Assembly: GCA_021788095.1 (NCBI GenBank)
Contig: JAJYLB010000026.1
Location: forward strand, 1-54,816
Source: Acidobacteriota bacterium
GTDB taxonomy: Bacteria > Acidobacteriota > Terriglobia > Acidiferrales > UBA7541
DNA: 54,816 nt
Direction: 5' to 3'
Part shown: one piece after another, positions 46,850 through 54,000 of the stretch
How positions within the stretch are numbered: position 1 is the first letter of the stretch
Layout: every line of letters begins with the position of its first letter
The notes under the pieces: generated by a model
What the model saw: the letters and a program-made list of their open reading frames with translations, nothing else
What the model was told of the DNA's origin: nothing
Databases searched by the model: none
Program-made: the position numbers and the translations under genes

Positions 46850-47769
46850 TGGTGAGCCGTTTCTGCCTCCTCTGCATTCTCTGCTTTCCCTGCCTCCCTT
46901 CGCCCGGGTCGCCCCAGGCCCGCCTTACGCCGAGCCGCTGGGCCGCAGTCTCTCGCGCCCTGGGCGTGCCCGGTGAAATCCGTGGCGACGTATTCCGAGT
47001 GGATTTGGCGTCGCCGGCAGGCGCGGTAAGCTTGCGCGGCATTCGCCTCGCTCCCGGAGCGATCGATTCCTCTTGGGTCGCCTTCGGCCAGGAAGCGAGC
47101 CTGGGTTGGATGATGGGGCGGCTGCTCTTGCCCGCCCAGCGAGCCGAGTCGGTTGTGGGGAAGTTAGTTTCCAAAGGGATGGAGGTAACCGGCGTAGTCG
47201 ATCCGCTGCCCGGCTCCACGCCAACGCTTTCCGCCGTCTATTTCCGCGGATTGGGCGAACCCGTGGCCTTGGCCCGGCAACTAGGAGCCGCTCTCGGTCA
47301 ACTCCTCCAGCGGCCTCCAAAGCCCACGGCGATTGGGCCCGCGGGTTTAGACGTCGCCGCGCTGAACCAGGTAGTGGGCAGCCAGGGAGTGCTCGAGCCG
47401 GGCGCCTGGGTTTTCCGGTTCCCCCGGCCCGAAGCCGTGAAATGTTGTGGAGTCGATCAGGACCCCTTGCTCGTCTACAGCGGCATCGCCTTGGGACCAG
47501 CCACCGGCTTGGAATCCCGAATCGCGTTTCAACCGGCGGGCGCCGACTCCGTGGTTGTGGGTCGCTTCGCCGTTCGCCACGAGGAAGCGAGCCGCGTCGA
47601 GCAAGCCCTCTCCACCTTTGGCATCGAGATGCTAAGCTTGTCCGAACCGCTGGCAAACGAATATCCGCGAATCCTTTTTCTCGAGTTCTTCGGCCGGGGC
47701 AAACCGCTCGAATTGGCTCAGGGAGTCAGGGCCGCCCTCGAGCGCATCCACCGCCCGCCCCCGTCCTAG
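46849..47769 (+). CDS. exported DUF1259 (LppY/LpqO-like) protein
   Basis: 306 aa from GTG 46849 (GTG 46852 alternative). Two tandem DUF1259 units are visible: about 30-145 (LGVPGEIRGDVFRVDLASPAG, GSWVAFGQ-like SSWVAFGQEASL, SKGMEVTGVVDPLPGSTPTLSAVYFRGLGEPVALARQL) and 165-300 (PKPTAIGP, GADSVVVGRFAVRHEEASRVEQALSTFGIEMLS, PRILFLEFFGRGKPLELAQGV). The His residues of the usual HNH/HH motif in the first unit are lacking. The N-terminal hydrophobic stretch FCLLCILCFPCLPSPG is written in CT-rich repeat sequence, so this signal peptide may have been created by repeat invasion. The frame remains open further upstream through the repeat. Function unknown. Confidence 0.72.
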   Translation: MVSRFCLLCILCFPCLPSPGSPQARLTPSRWAAVSRALGVPGEIRGDVFRVDLASPAGAVSLRGIRLAPGAIDSSWVAFGQEASLGWMMGRLLLPAQRAESVVGKLVSKGMEVTGVVDPLPGSTPTLSAVYFRGLGEPVALARQLGAALGQLLQRPPKPTAIGPAGLDVAALNQVVGSQGVLEPGAWVFRFPRPEAVKCCGVDQDPLLVYSGIALGPATGLESRIAFQPAGADSVVVGRFAVRHEEASRVEQALSTFGIEMLSLSEPLANEYPRILFLEFFGRGKPLELAQGVRAALERIHRPPPS

Positions 47770-47809
47770 CCTCGTGCGAGCGAAATAAACGAGCCGGTCC
47801 CCGGAGTCC

Positions 47810-47836
47810 GTCATGCTGAGCGAAGCGAAGCATCTC
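47810..47836. repeat. GTCATGCTGAGCGAAGCGAAGC repeat
   Basis: A copy of the widespread GTCAT.CTGAGCGAAGCG.AG.ATCT element, between the DUF1259 and BCCP genes. A partial relative, GTCATCCTGAGC, occurs at about 38417 and GTCATTCC forms at 17640 and 20337. Confidence 0.5.
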
Positions 47837-47922
47837 TCCCGAAATCCAGGCCCTCCACCCATGTATGAGGGGGCGCTCGCCGCGGACCGTTCGTCGCTTT
47901 TTCGCGTGGCGCGACGCCAAAC

Positions 47923-48420
47923 ATGAAACGGAAACTGCGCATCGGAGCGAGATCCCTCGTCGTGGAGATCGATCGCCGCGGGAAGACGCCGTCGTTCCGC
48001 ATCGACGGACAACCCATCGAAGCCGATGTGGCCGAAATTTCTCCAGGCGTCTATTCGCTTCTGCTGGGCGGGCGGTCGTTTGAGGCGCGCGTCGATCCCA
48101 AGGGGAGCGGACATCTGGAAATAGAAATGGGCGGGCGCCGCATCGTCGTCGAGCTGGTCGGTTCCCGGGCGAGCGCCGGCGAGCGCGGCGGCGGGGAACT
48201 CGAAGGCCGGCAACAAATCACCGCTCCCATGCCCGGCAAAGTCGTGCGCACGCTGATGACCGAGGGCCAGCAAGTGGAAGCCGGCCAGGGCATTCTCGTT
48301 CTCGAAGCGATGAAAATGCAGAATGAGGTGCGCTCGCCGAAGTCAGGCGCGCTCGAGCGTTTGCTGGTCACAGAAGGCCAAACCGTCAACTCCGGCGACC
48401 TGCTCGCTATCGTGAGCTGA
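47923..48420 (+). CDS. biotin carboxyl carrier protein
   Basis: 165 aa. The N-terminal 80 residues form a beta-rich region seen in acyl-CoA carboxylase carriers (VVEIDRRGKTPSFRIDGQPIEADVAEISPGVYSLLLGGRSFEARV). The C-terminal biotinyl domain (98-164) has ITAPMPGKVVRTLMTEGQQVEAGQ, the biotin site VLEAMKMQN with Lys131, and GALERLLVTEGQTVNSGDLLAIV. It lacks the Ala/Pro-rich linker of AccB. It should serve the carboxylase encoded at 43.5-46.6 kb, from which it is separated by a DUF1259 gene and repeats. Confidence 0.92.
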   Translation: MKRKLRIGARSLVVEIDRRGKTPSFRIDGQPIEADVAEISPGVYSLLLGGRSFEARVDPKGSGHLEIEMGGRRIVVELVGSRASAGERGGGELEGRQQITAPMPGKVVRTLMTEGQQVEAGQGILVLEAMKMQNEVRSPKSGALERLLVTEGQTVNSGDLLAIVS

Positions 48421-48797
48421 TCCCCTTTGCGCCTCAGCGCCTTTGCGTGAAACGATCTTCTCCGTATTGCCCCCACTCTCACGCCAAGTCGCCAAGCCGC
48501 AAAGTCCGCAAAGGTCCAGCCTGGCCGCCCCCGACCAGGCCTGGAAAGCCCGTCGGAGGCGCCGAGTCTTGGCGAGTCTAAGTGCCCTATTTTCAAGGGG
48601 AAGATTTTCTAACCCGTCGCGGTTGGGATGGTGCGGGGAGCGGGTATCTTGTTCACTTTTTGTTCTCCCTGGCGCCCATATGTTACAACGTGTAACGCAT
48701 AAGCCGCCGCCCAGCCCCAGCGCCAAGGCTGCGGGACGAAGGGTAGCCTTGGCACAGGCGGGTAATCGATAACTTGTCGCCTCTGCCATTCTCCCTG
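48421..48797. other. repeat-derived spacer, no gene
   Basis: The region opens with a CT-rich element (TTGCGCCTCAGCGCCTTTGC, then CGCCAAGTCGCCAAGCCGC), related in composition to the elements at 38.5 and 46.6 kb. TTACAACGTGTAA (48680-48692) is a 13-bp palindrome. Open frames are not coding-like. Confidence 0.5.
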
Positions 48798-48923
48798 CCT
48801 TCTGCCAACTGCTTCCTGCCAACTGTCTGCTGTAGCCTGTCCCCTCGGTTATTGGCCCCGCCTTCTGCCAACTGCTTCCTGCCAACTGCCTGCTGTAGCC
48901 TGTCCCCTCGGTCATTCGCCCCG
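48798..48923. repeat. 63-bp tandem duplication
   Basis: 48798-48860 and 48861-48923 are nearly identical (CCTTCTGCCAACTGCTTCCT at the start of each) with a partial third unit after. Each unit also contains an internal TCTGCCAACTG / CCTGCCAACTG doublet. Confidence 0.85.
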
Positions 48924-49016
48924 CCTCCTGCCTCTTGTCTATCAGCCGCGGGTCGACAGTGACGGGGTCCGGCGCGTGGTACAATACGATGTATTCATCC
49001 GTATTCGGAGCGAATC

Positions 49017-49280
49017 ATGCCGGAAAAGAAAGTCATGACGTTGCGGCTCGATGCGGAATTGCGGAAAAGACTCGACGGACTGGCCGAGGCGCAACGCCGC
49101 AGCCGGTCGTTTATCGCAGCCGAAGCGATTCGCGAGTACGTCGCCATTAACGAGTGGCAGATCGAGGAGATTCAGAAGAGCCTCGCAGAGGCGGATCGTG
49201 GGGAGTTCGCCAGCGAAGGCGAGGTCCGGCGCGTGATGGACAAGTGGGCAGGCCGCAGGCGGACCCGGCGTGCCAGGTAG
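49017..49280 (+). CDS. ribbon-helix-helix antitoxin, ParD/CopG type
   Basis: 87 aa. The N-terminal RHH domain is KKVMTLRLDAELRKRLDGLAEAQRRSRSFIAAEAIREYV, which dimerises and binds operator DNA. The C-terminal helix (NEWQIEEIQKSLAEADRGEFASEGEVRRVMDKW) would wrap the toxin. A TACAAT -10 box lies at 48980-48985. The leader carries GTATTC-ATCC-GTATTC (direct repeats at about 48991-49006), a likely operator. It overlaps the toxin gene by 11 bp. Confidence 0.88.
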   Translation: MPEKKVMTLRLDAELRKRLDGLAEAQRRSRSFIAAEAIREYVAINEWQIEEIQKSLAEADRGEFASEGEVRRVMDKWAGRRRTRRAR

Positions 49281-49569
49281 GCGGCTGGAAGTCCGGTGGC
49301 TGACGACGGCCCTGGCGAACCTGGAAACGGAAGCAGAGTTTATCTCCCGCGACAATCCGGCCGCCGCGCGGCGCGTGGTGACGGCAATCGGGCAAGCCGT
49401 GGAACTACTTGCACGCTATCCGGCGATGGGGCGGCAGGGGCGCGTCGAGGGCACCCGCGAACTGGTGATCGCCGGTACGCCATACATCGTTCCGTATCGA
49501 GTGCGGGAAGGGCGAGTGGAGATACTCCGCGTCTTCCACGCCGCGCGGAAGTGGCCGCCGAGGCGCTAA
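49270..49569 (+). CDS. RelE/ParE-family toxin
   Basis: 99 aa. GTG 49270. The family pattern is VRWLTTALANLETEAEFISRDNPAAARRVVTAIGQAVELLARYPAMGRQGRVEGTRELVIAGTPYIVPYRVREGRVEILRVFHAARKWP. The spacing YI(V)PYRV...VEILRVFHAARKWP is that of ParE, which acts on DNA gyrase, rather than of ribosome-dependent RelE. It is coupled to the antitoxin by an 11-bp overlap. The pair appears complete. Confidence 0.88.
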   Translation: MPGRRLEVRWLTTALANLETEAEFISRDNPAAARRVVTAIGQAVELLARYPAMGRQGRVEGTRELVIAGTPYIVPYRVREGRVEILRVFHAARKWPPRR

Positions 49570-49699
49570 GCCACTGGCTGGGGCGCCCGGGATTCGCCAG
49601 GAGAGGAGTGGGCGAGCGCGTGCTGGAAGACGGCGAGACGATCCACAACGCCTTTCACGACTGGAATTTCCCGCCGGCGCCAGGGGAAGGGAACGCGAG

Positions 49700-49915
49700 A
49701 TGAAGATGCGATATTACCCCGAGACTGATTCGCTTTATATCGAGCTGAACCTGAAGCCGAGCTCGGACTCGCGCGAAATCAGCGACGGGCTTGTGGTTGA
49801 TTTTGACGCGGAGGGGCACGTGGTCGGGCTCGATATTCAGCACGCCTCCGGGAATCTCGACCTCAGGACGCTGGAGGCCAAGGCTCTGCCAGCCGTGAGT
49901 ACGAAAATCCGCTAG
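49700..49915 (+). CDS. DUF2283 family protein
   Basis: 71 aa: MKMRYYPETDSLYIELN, ISDGLVVDFDAEGHVVGLDIQHAS. This matches the small DUF2283 proteins, which often sit beside a DUF4258 partner in toxin-antitoxin-like pairs. No recognisable partner remains; the sequence between 49570 and 49699 is open in one frame but has no family match that I know. Confidence 0.85.
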   Translation: MKMRYYPETDSLYIELNLKPSSDSREISDGLVVDFDAEGHVVGLDIQHASGNLDLRTLEAKALPAVSTKIR

Positions 49916-50032
49916 GGGCCCGAACGGGCGAGTACGCGGACGTATCGGAGCCGACGCGGAACTCGCCGTCCGAGCAACCCGCTCGCCCCGCTGTACGCGC
50001 GCAGCCCCCCGCAGCCTCGTAGACCTGCGGTC

Positions 50033-51071
50033 TACGTAGCGCTCACAGAATTCCGGCATGTAGCGCCCGATGAAGTCCACCGGGGCGAAAAGCACCTGGT
50101 TTTGGTCCCGTCGGCGTGCCACAGCGCGCTGTAAAGGGCCCGCCGAGCTTTGTGGGACTCGTCGCCGTTTTGGCAGCCAAGAATCTCGCTCAGCGTGGCT
50201 TTCTTGAAGTCCGCGCGCAAAAGCCGCTCCCCGTTCTCGCCCAGGTAGATCGGGCAGCCGCTGTCTGGGTTGACGGCGCTCCCCTGATACCGCCCGCACT
50301 CGGCGAGCCCGTATGCATGCCGCCAGGAATAGCTCAGCTTCCCCCGATCGCGTCCGACGATGGAGAGAGCCGGCCCCTGACAGATGGAGTCCCAACGCGC
50401 ACGAGACGAGCAACATGTTTTTCGGTGTCTCAACTCGGTCAGTGTGGTGCGCAGCCCTTCGCGAGCGATGCGCCCATTCCTCGCTCTGACTTCGTTGACC
50501 CCGCATGGCCGTCCGCACTCGTTCGCGCCCGCGGGCCGTCGATAAAGAACACGCGGATACGTGGTAGCGTCCGAAACGCTTCGCGCGCCCACTTCTCCAC
50601 CAACTAGGGCGGGACCGTCGCTAAGGCCGTAAACGGACATCCGCCACTGTGAAAGCGTGCCGCGGCCAGTGAGATCAAGGTTTTCCCGGTCCCGCATTCC
50701 GCGATTACCGCTGCGGCGCGGGCTTGGTTCCAGCGCTTCACCACACCCATGATCGCCAGAGTCTGTGCGGGAAAGGGCCTCCGCAGAAGGTGTCCAACCA
50801 GCGCCGAAGGCGGATCTTAGACGCCGTGCAGTGGCGGGTAGCTTCGAAGAATCCGGTCCGCGAGCGCCACCGCATTCATTCTGAGGTACTGGTTAATATC
50901 GTTCCGTAGCTGCATGGCTCCTTCCTCGTGGGTGGTGCACGTGGAGTCCGTTAGCGAAGCGCCATTTTGATTGCACGCCAGAATCGTCTTGTTCCCGTCC
51001 GCATCGCCCATCGGCTCTTCGCAAGTATTCTTCCGAATGAATAAGGCCCCGTCATGCGACTGACGCCTCAC
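50033..51071 (-). pseudogene. decayed SNF2/DEAD-type helicase
   Basis: Read on the minus strand in order: MQLRNDINQYLRMNAVALAD, a stop after RSYPPLHGV, PPSALVGHLLRRPFPAQTLA, then Walker A in AVIAECGTGKTLISLAAARF, then PP-stop-LVEKWAREAFRTLPRIRV, a frameshift near GPRARTSADG, TTLTELRHRK, and finally CPIYLGENGERLLRADF, LFAPVDFIGRYMPEFCERYV. The gene is broken by at least two stops and two frameshifts. It ends at the palindrome GTAGACCTGCGGTCTAC (50019-50035). This is a phage/integrative-element-type helicase remnant. Confidence 0.7.
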
Positions 51072-51081
51072 GCCGTTGCTC

Positions 51082-51125
51082 TTGACAAACGCCGCCCCGA
51101 GTATTCAAATATCGGATTGAATACT
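51082..51125 (+). promoter_or_regulatory. promoter and ArsR-type operator
   Basis: TTGACA (51082-51087) and, 17 bp on, TCAAAT (51105-51110) as a -10. A perfect inverted repeat, AGTATTCAA (51100-51108) and TTGAATACT (51117-51125) with an 8-nt spacer, covers the -10 and the start site. It ends 3 bp before the ATG of the regulator, so the ArsR protein should repress its own promoter by steric block and release it when modified. Confidence 0.75.
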
Positions 51126-51127
51126 TT

Positions 51128-51829
51128 ATGATGTCGTCGCCGCACCTCAAGAAAGCCGTTTACCAGCAGCTCGCCAGGATTGGCAAGGCGGTCGCCAGCC
51201 CGCCCCGGCTCGAATTGCTGGACCTGCTGTGTCAGGGGCCACGCACGGTCGAGGCCATAGCGCGGGAAGCCGGGCTCGCGGTGGCCAACTGTTCTCAGCA
51301 TCTGCGTGTGTTGCATCGAGCGAGATTGGTGGAGGCGGAAAAAGAGGGTTTGTACGTGACCTATCGCTTGGCGGATGTGGCCGTCTGTGAATTCTTCCTG
51401 AGCCTGCGAGCCTTGGGCGAACGCCGGCTCGCGGAAATCGAGTTGCTCCTCAACCAGTTTCGCGATCACCGCGAATTGCTCGAACCCGTCGAGATGAAGG
51501 GGCTGCTTCGCCGAATCCGGCGCGGAGAGGTGACCGTTCTAGACGTGCGCCCTGCGGAGGAATACCTGGCAGGGCACATACCCGGGGCAGTATCCGTGCC
51601 GCTCAAGGATTTGAAGCTGCATCTGCCAGGACTTCGCCGGAGCCAAGATGTCGTGGCGTATTGTCGCGGCCCGTATTGCGTGCTGGCCAAAGAGGCGGTC
51701 CGTCTTCTCAGGGCACGGGGCTTTGACGCCCGACGCATGGCATGGGGAGTTCCCGATTGGCGCGCGCAGGGGTTTCCCCTGGCGAAGGGCTCGAAGCCAA
51801 GTCCCCGAGAGTCGGTTCGGAGGGCCTGA
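51128..51829 (+). CDS. ArsR-family regulator fused to a rhodanese domain
   Basis: 233 aa. The winged HTH covers 10-110 (SPPRLELLDLLCQGPRTVEAIAREAGLAVANCSQHLRVLHRARLVE, YVTYRLA). A rhodanese domain follows (132-225): VTVLDVRPAEEYLAGHIPGAVSVPL, active-site loop Cys179-Arg-Gly-Pro-Tyr-Cys184. Two cysteines in the loop and a persulfide-forming Cys fit a sensor or carrier of sulfane sulfur, or possibly selenium. ATG 51128 (or 51131). It heads a same-strand cluster with the MerT-like, SQR-like and DsrE genes. Autoregulation through the palindrome at 51100-51125 is inferred. Confidence 0.9.
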   Translation: MMSSPHLKKAVYQQLARIGKAVASPPRLELLDLLCQGPRTVEAIAREAGLAVANCSQHLRVLHRARLVEAEKEGLYVTYRLADVAVCEFFLSLRALGERRLAEIELLLNQFRDHRELLEPVEMKGLLRRIRRGEVTVLDVRPAEEYLAGHIPGAVSVPLKDLKLHLPGLRRSQDVVAYCRGPYCVLAKEAVRLLRARGFDARRMAWGVPDWRAQGFPLAKGSKPSPRESVRRA

Positions 51830-51995
51830 CGGTTTTTGGTGCGAGCGGGCGGCCGCTGCTGTTCCCGCGCGGACCCGGCGACAGCGTGCTGAGCGGCACA
51901 GGCGATGGAGGATATTGAAGAATGCAAGAACAGCCGTAGCCCCTGGTGGCGTGGGCAGCTCTATAGCGGAGACGTGAAATTCATCAGGAGGGAGC

Positions 51996-52307
51996 ATGAG
52001 ACAGGCACAAAGGTCGTCGACGGCGAGCGTCATTGGTGTCTTGGCAGCCCTGATTCCAAATCTTTGATGAGTTATCGTGCTGCTTTCCGCAGGGGCCAGC
52101 CTGGCGGGAAGCGGTCTGGCCGTCAGGCTGATGGCCCATCGAGCCTATCTGTTACCCGTATCGATGGCGGCGCTTGCAGCAGGTTTCTATCTCAGCTACT
52201 GGAAGAAGACGGGACCGCGCTGGAATCGGGTGGTGCTGTGGACCGCTACTGTTCTTTCAGCATTTCTTTGGAGCCTGCCGTACATACTTCCGGTGGTGCA
52301 GAGATAA
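51996..52307 (+). CDS. MerT-like membrane protein with two consecutive in-frame TGA codons (candidate di-selenocysteine protein)
   Basis: 103 codons if both TGAs (52065-52070) are read through. ATG 51996 has AGGAGGGAGC immediately upstream. The frame reads MRQAQRSSTASVIGVLAALI, then PNL-U24-U25-VIVLLSAGASLAGSG, LMAHRAYLLPVSMAALAAGFY, and a last helix ending LWSLPYILPVVQR. This is the three-helix plan of MerT, with TM2 like EPYRP..I..A...F...R and the end FPY.LP. U24-U25 sits where MerT has its Cys-Cys metal-binding pair in TM1. The second cytosolic CxxxxxC loop is absent. A SECIS-like hairpin follows at 52079-52115. If TGA is not read, only a 23-aa peptide plus an unrelated GTG start at 52077 without a ribosome site would result. 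The function of selenium here, for example Hg or Se/S compound transport, is inference. Confidence 0.72.
52079..52115 (+). promoter_or_regulatory. candidate bacterial SECIS element
   Basis: Twelve pairs without mismatch: 52079-52090 (GCTGCTTTCCGC) with 52104-52115 (GCGGGAAGCGGT), including three G-U pairs. The loop closes further through AGG (52091-52093) with CCT (52100-52102), leaving a bulged G103 and the apical loop GGCCAG. The loop's GG lies 24-27 nt after the two TGAs. Guanines at the top of the loop and a spacing of roughly 16-37 nt are what SelB recognises in known bacterial SECIS elements. Confidence 0.7.
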
Positions 52308-52365
52308 TCCGCGGCAGGGTGCGCACCATAGCCACATTGAAGGAGATGCGGGAGGGAGGAATCGC

Positions 52366-53604
52366 ATGACTGGCAGGACGATCGTGGTGCTGGGCGGAGG
52401 GGTGGGCGGCATGATGGCCACCAACCAGTTGCGCTCACGACTTTCCAGGGAACATCGGATTGTCTTGATCGATCGCAACGCCGAGCATGCTTTTGCTCCG
52501 TCGTTCCTCTGGCTGATGACCGGGGACAGGCAACCAGAGCAGGTGCGGCGTCCGCTCAAGAATCTGTTACGCCGCGGGGTCGAATTTATTCACGCCGCCG
52601 CTGAAGCGATTGATTTCGAAAGGCGCCGGGTCGTCACGACCAGCGGGGATTACTCTTTTGATTATTTAATCGTTGCTCTGGGCGCGGAGCTTGCGCCCGA
52701 GCTTGTTCCCGGGGTGGTTGAAGGCGCGCACAGCTTCTATACGTTTGAAGGAGCTTGCCGGCTCCAGGAGGCTTTCCGCGCATTTCCTGGCGGGCGCATC
52801 GCGGTGGTGGTGGCCGCCATGCCTTACAAATGTCCCGGAGCACCCCACGAAGCCGCCATGCTGATCGCCGATTATTTTGCGAGGCGGCGGCCTGCGATCA
52901 AAGCGCAAGTCCATCTTTACACCCCCGAGAGTCAGCCCATGCCTGTGGCGGGACCGGAGCTGGGTAATGCCGTGCTACAAATGCTCGAGAAGAAGGGCAT
53001 TCAGTTCCATCCGATGCATAATCTGGTTGCCGTCGATCCCGCCACAAAATCCGCTCGCTTCAAGCAAGGCGTCGTAAATTACGACCTGATGGCGGTCATT
53101 CCTCCCCATCGCGCCCCGCGACTCGTTCATGAAGTTGGTCTTACGAATGCGGCGGGCTGGGTGCCCGTGAATGCCCAAACCTTCGAAACGAGCCACGAAC
53201 GCGTGTTTGCCATTGGCGACGTAACGGCCATCCCGATTCCGGGACGCTGGAAGCCGGATGTTCCCTTGATGCTGCCGAAGGCAGGCGTCTTCGCTCACGA
53301 TCAAGCGGAGATTGTTGCAGCCAGAATTGCGGCAGAAATCGAAGGCCGCAAGCCAACCGCGTCCTTCTGCGGAGAGGGCTATTGCATGTTGGAGGCGGGA
53401 GAAGATCTCGCCGGGTTCGCTTACGGCGACTTCTTCGCGCAGCCGGCTCCTCATGTGAAGCTGCACCAGATCGGCAAGGCTTGGCACATTGGCAAAGTCC
53501 TGCTCGAAAGGTGGTGGCTGTCCCCGCCCGGATGGAGGCGCGGATTCTACGGAAGCCTGCTGAACGCCGGCGGGAAAATGTACGGCATTCCCATCAAAAT
53601 GTAA
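52366..53604 (+). CDS. FAD/NAD(P)-dependent oxidoreductase of the sulfide:quinone oxidoreductase type
   Basis: 412 aa. N-terminal dinucleotide fold VVLGGGVGGMMATNQL (5-20), DYLIVALGAEL, and the C-terminal FAD-binding segment FAIGDVTAIP. Cys156 in MPYKCPGAPHEAAML is the conserved redox cysteine of SQR/FCSD-like flavoproteins; two more cysteines (SFCGEGYC, 335 and 340) lie in the region where SQRs have the C-terminal one. The tail (GKVLLERWWLSPPGWRRGFY) is amphipathic, possibly membrane-associating. ATG 52366 has GGAGGGAGGA 5 nt upstream. It may oxidise sulfide or persulfide (or a selenium analogue) and feed electrons to quinone. Context: rhodanese, MerT-like and DsrE proteins. Confidence 0.85.
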   Translation: MTGRTIVVLGGGVGGMMATNQLRSRLSREHRIVLIDRNAEHAFAPSFLWLMTGDRQPEQVRRPLKNLLRRGVEFIHAAAEAIDFERRRVVTTSGDYSFDYLIVALGAELAPELVPGVVEGAHSFYTFEGACRLQEAFRAFPGGRIAVVVAAMPYKCPGAPHEAAMLIADYFARRRPAIKAQVHLYTPESQPMPVAGPELGNAVLQMLEKKGIQFHPMHNLVAVDPATKSARFKQGVVNYDLMAVIPPHRAPRLVHEVGLTNAAGWVPVNAQTFETSHERVFAIGDVTAIPIPGRWKPDVPLMLPKAGVFAHDQAEIVAARIAAEIEGRKPTASFCGEGYCMLEAGEDLAGFAYGDFFAQPAPHVKLHQIGKAWHIGKVLLERWWLSPPGWRRGFYGSLLNAGGKMYGIPIKM

Positions 53605-53631
53605 GCCTCCTCGCCCAGGTTGGAGACTCCA

Positions 53632-53982
53632 ATGAAATATCTGTTCATTCTCAACGATCCGCCTTATGGCAGCGAACGCTGCTACAACGGCTTGCGGCTG
53701 GCTTCATCGCTGGCCAAGTCGGAAGGAACGACTGTGTCGCTCTTTTTGATGGGCGACGCGGCATCCTGCGCCGTCAAGGGACAAGTTACGCCCAGCGGCT
53801 ACTACAATCTGGAACGGATGCTGAAGTTTTTGGCCGGAAGGAGCGTGAGCATCGGGGTTTGCGGCTCGTGCATGGACGCGCGGGGCATTAAGCCGGAGAC
53901 TCTGGCAGAAGGGGCACATCGAAGCTCGATGGATGAATTGACCGCGTGGACTCAGGCCGCAGACAAAATCCTCGTCTTCTGA
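53632..53982 (+). CDS. DsrE-family sulfur-relay protein
   Basis: 116 aa. The DsrE/DsrF-like fold starts MKYLFILNDPPYGSERCYNGLRLASSLAK and contains VSLFLMGDAASCAVKG and the conserved loop IGVCGSCMDARG. The cysteines in CGSC are the likely persulfide carriers. GGAG lies about 7 nt before ATG 53632; the 12-bp upstream in-frame start lacks a site. It starts 27 bp after the SQR-like gene and is probably cotranscribed with it. Confidence 0.88.
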   Translation: MKYLFILNDPPYGSERCYNGLRLASSLAKSEGTTVSLFLMGDAASCAVKGQVTPSGYYNLERMLKFLAGRSVSIGVCGSCMDARGIKPETLAEGAHRSSMDELTAWTQAADKILVF

Positions 53983-54000
53983 AAACGGCGCCCGCGCTTC

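Noticed and set aside
48780..48930. CRISPR array
   Set aside because: The 63-bp units are adjacent duplications without constant repeat and variable spacers.
52077..52307. Separate 76-aa protein starting at GTG 52077
   Set aside because: It has no ribosome site and begins in the middle of a membrane helix. The upstream ATG with a strong site in the same frame plus SECIS-like hairpin explains the locus better.
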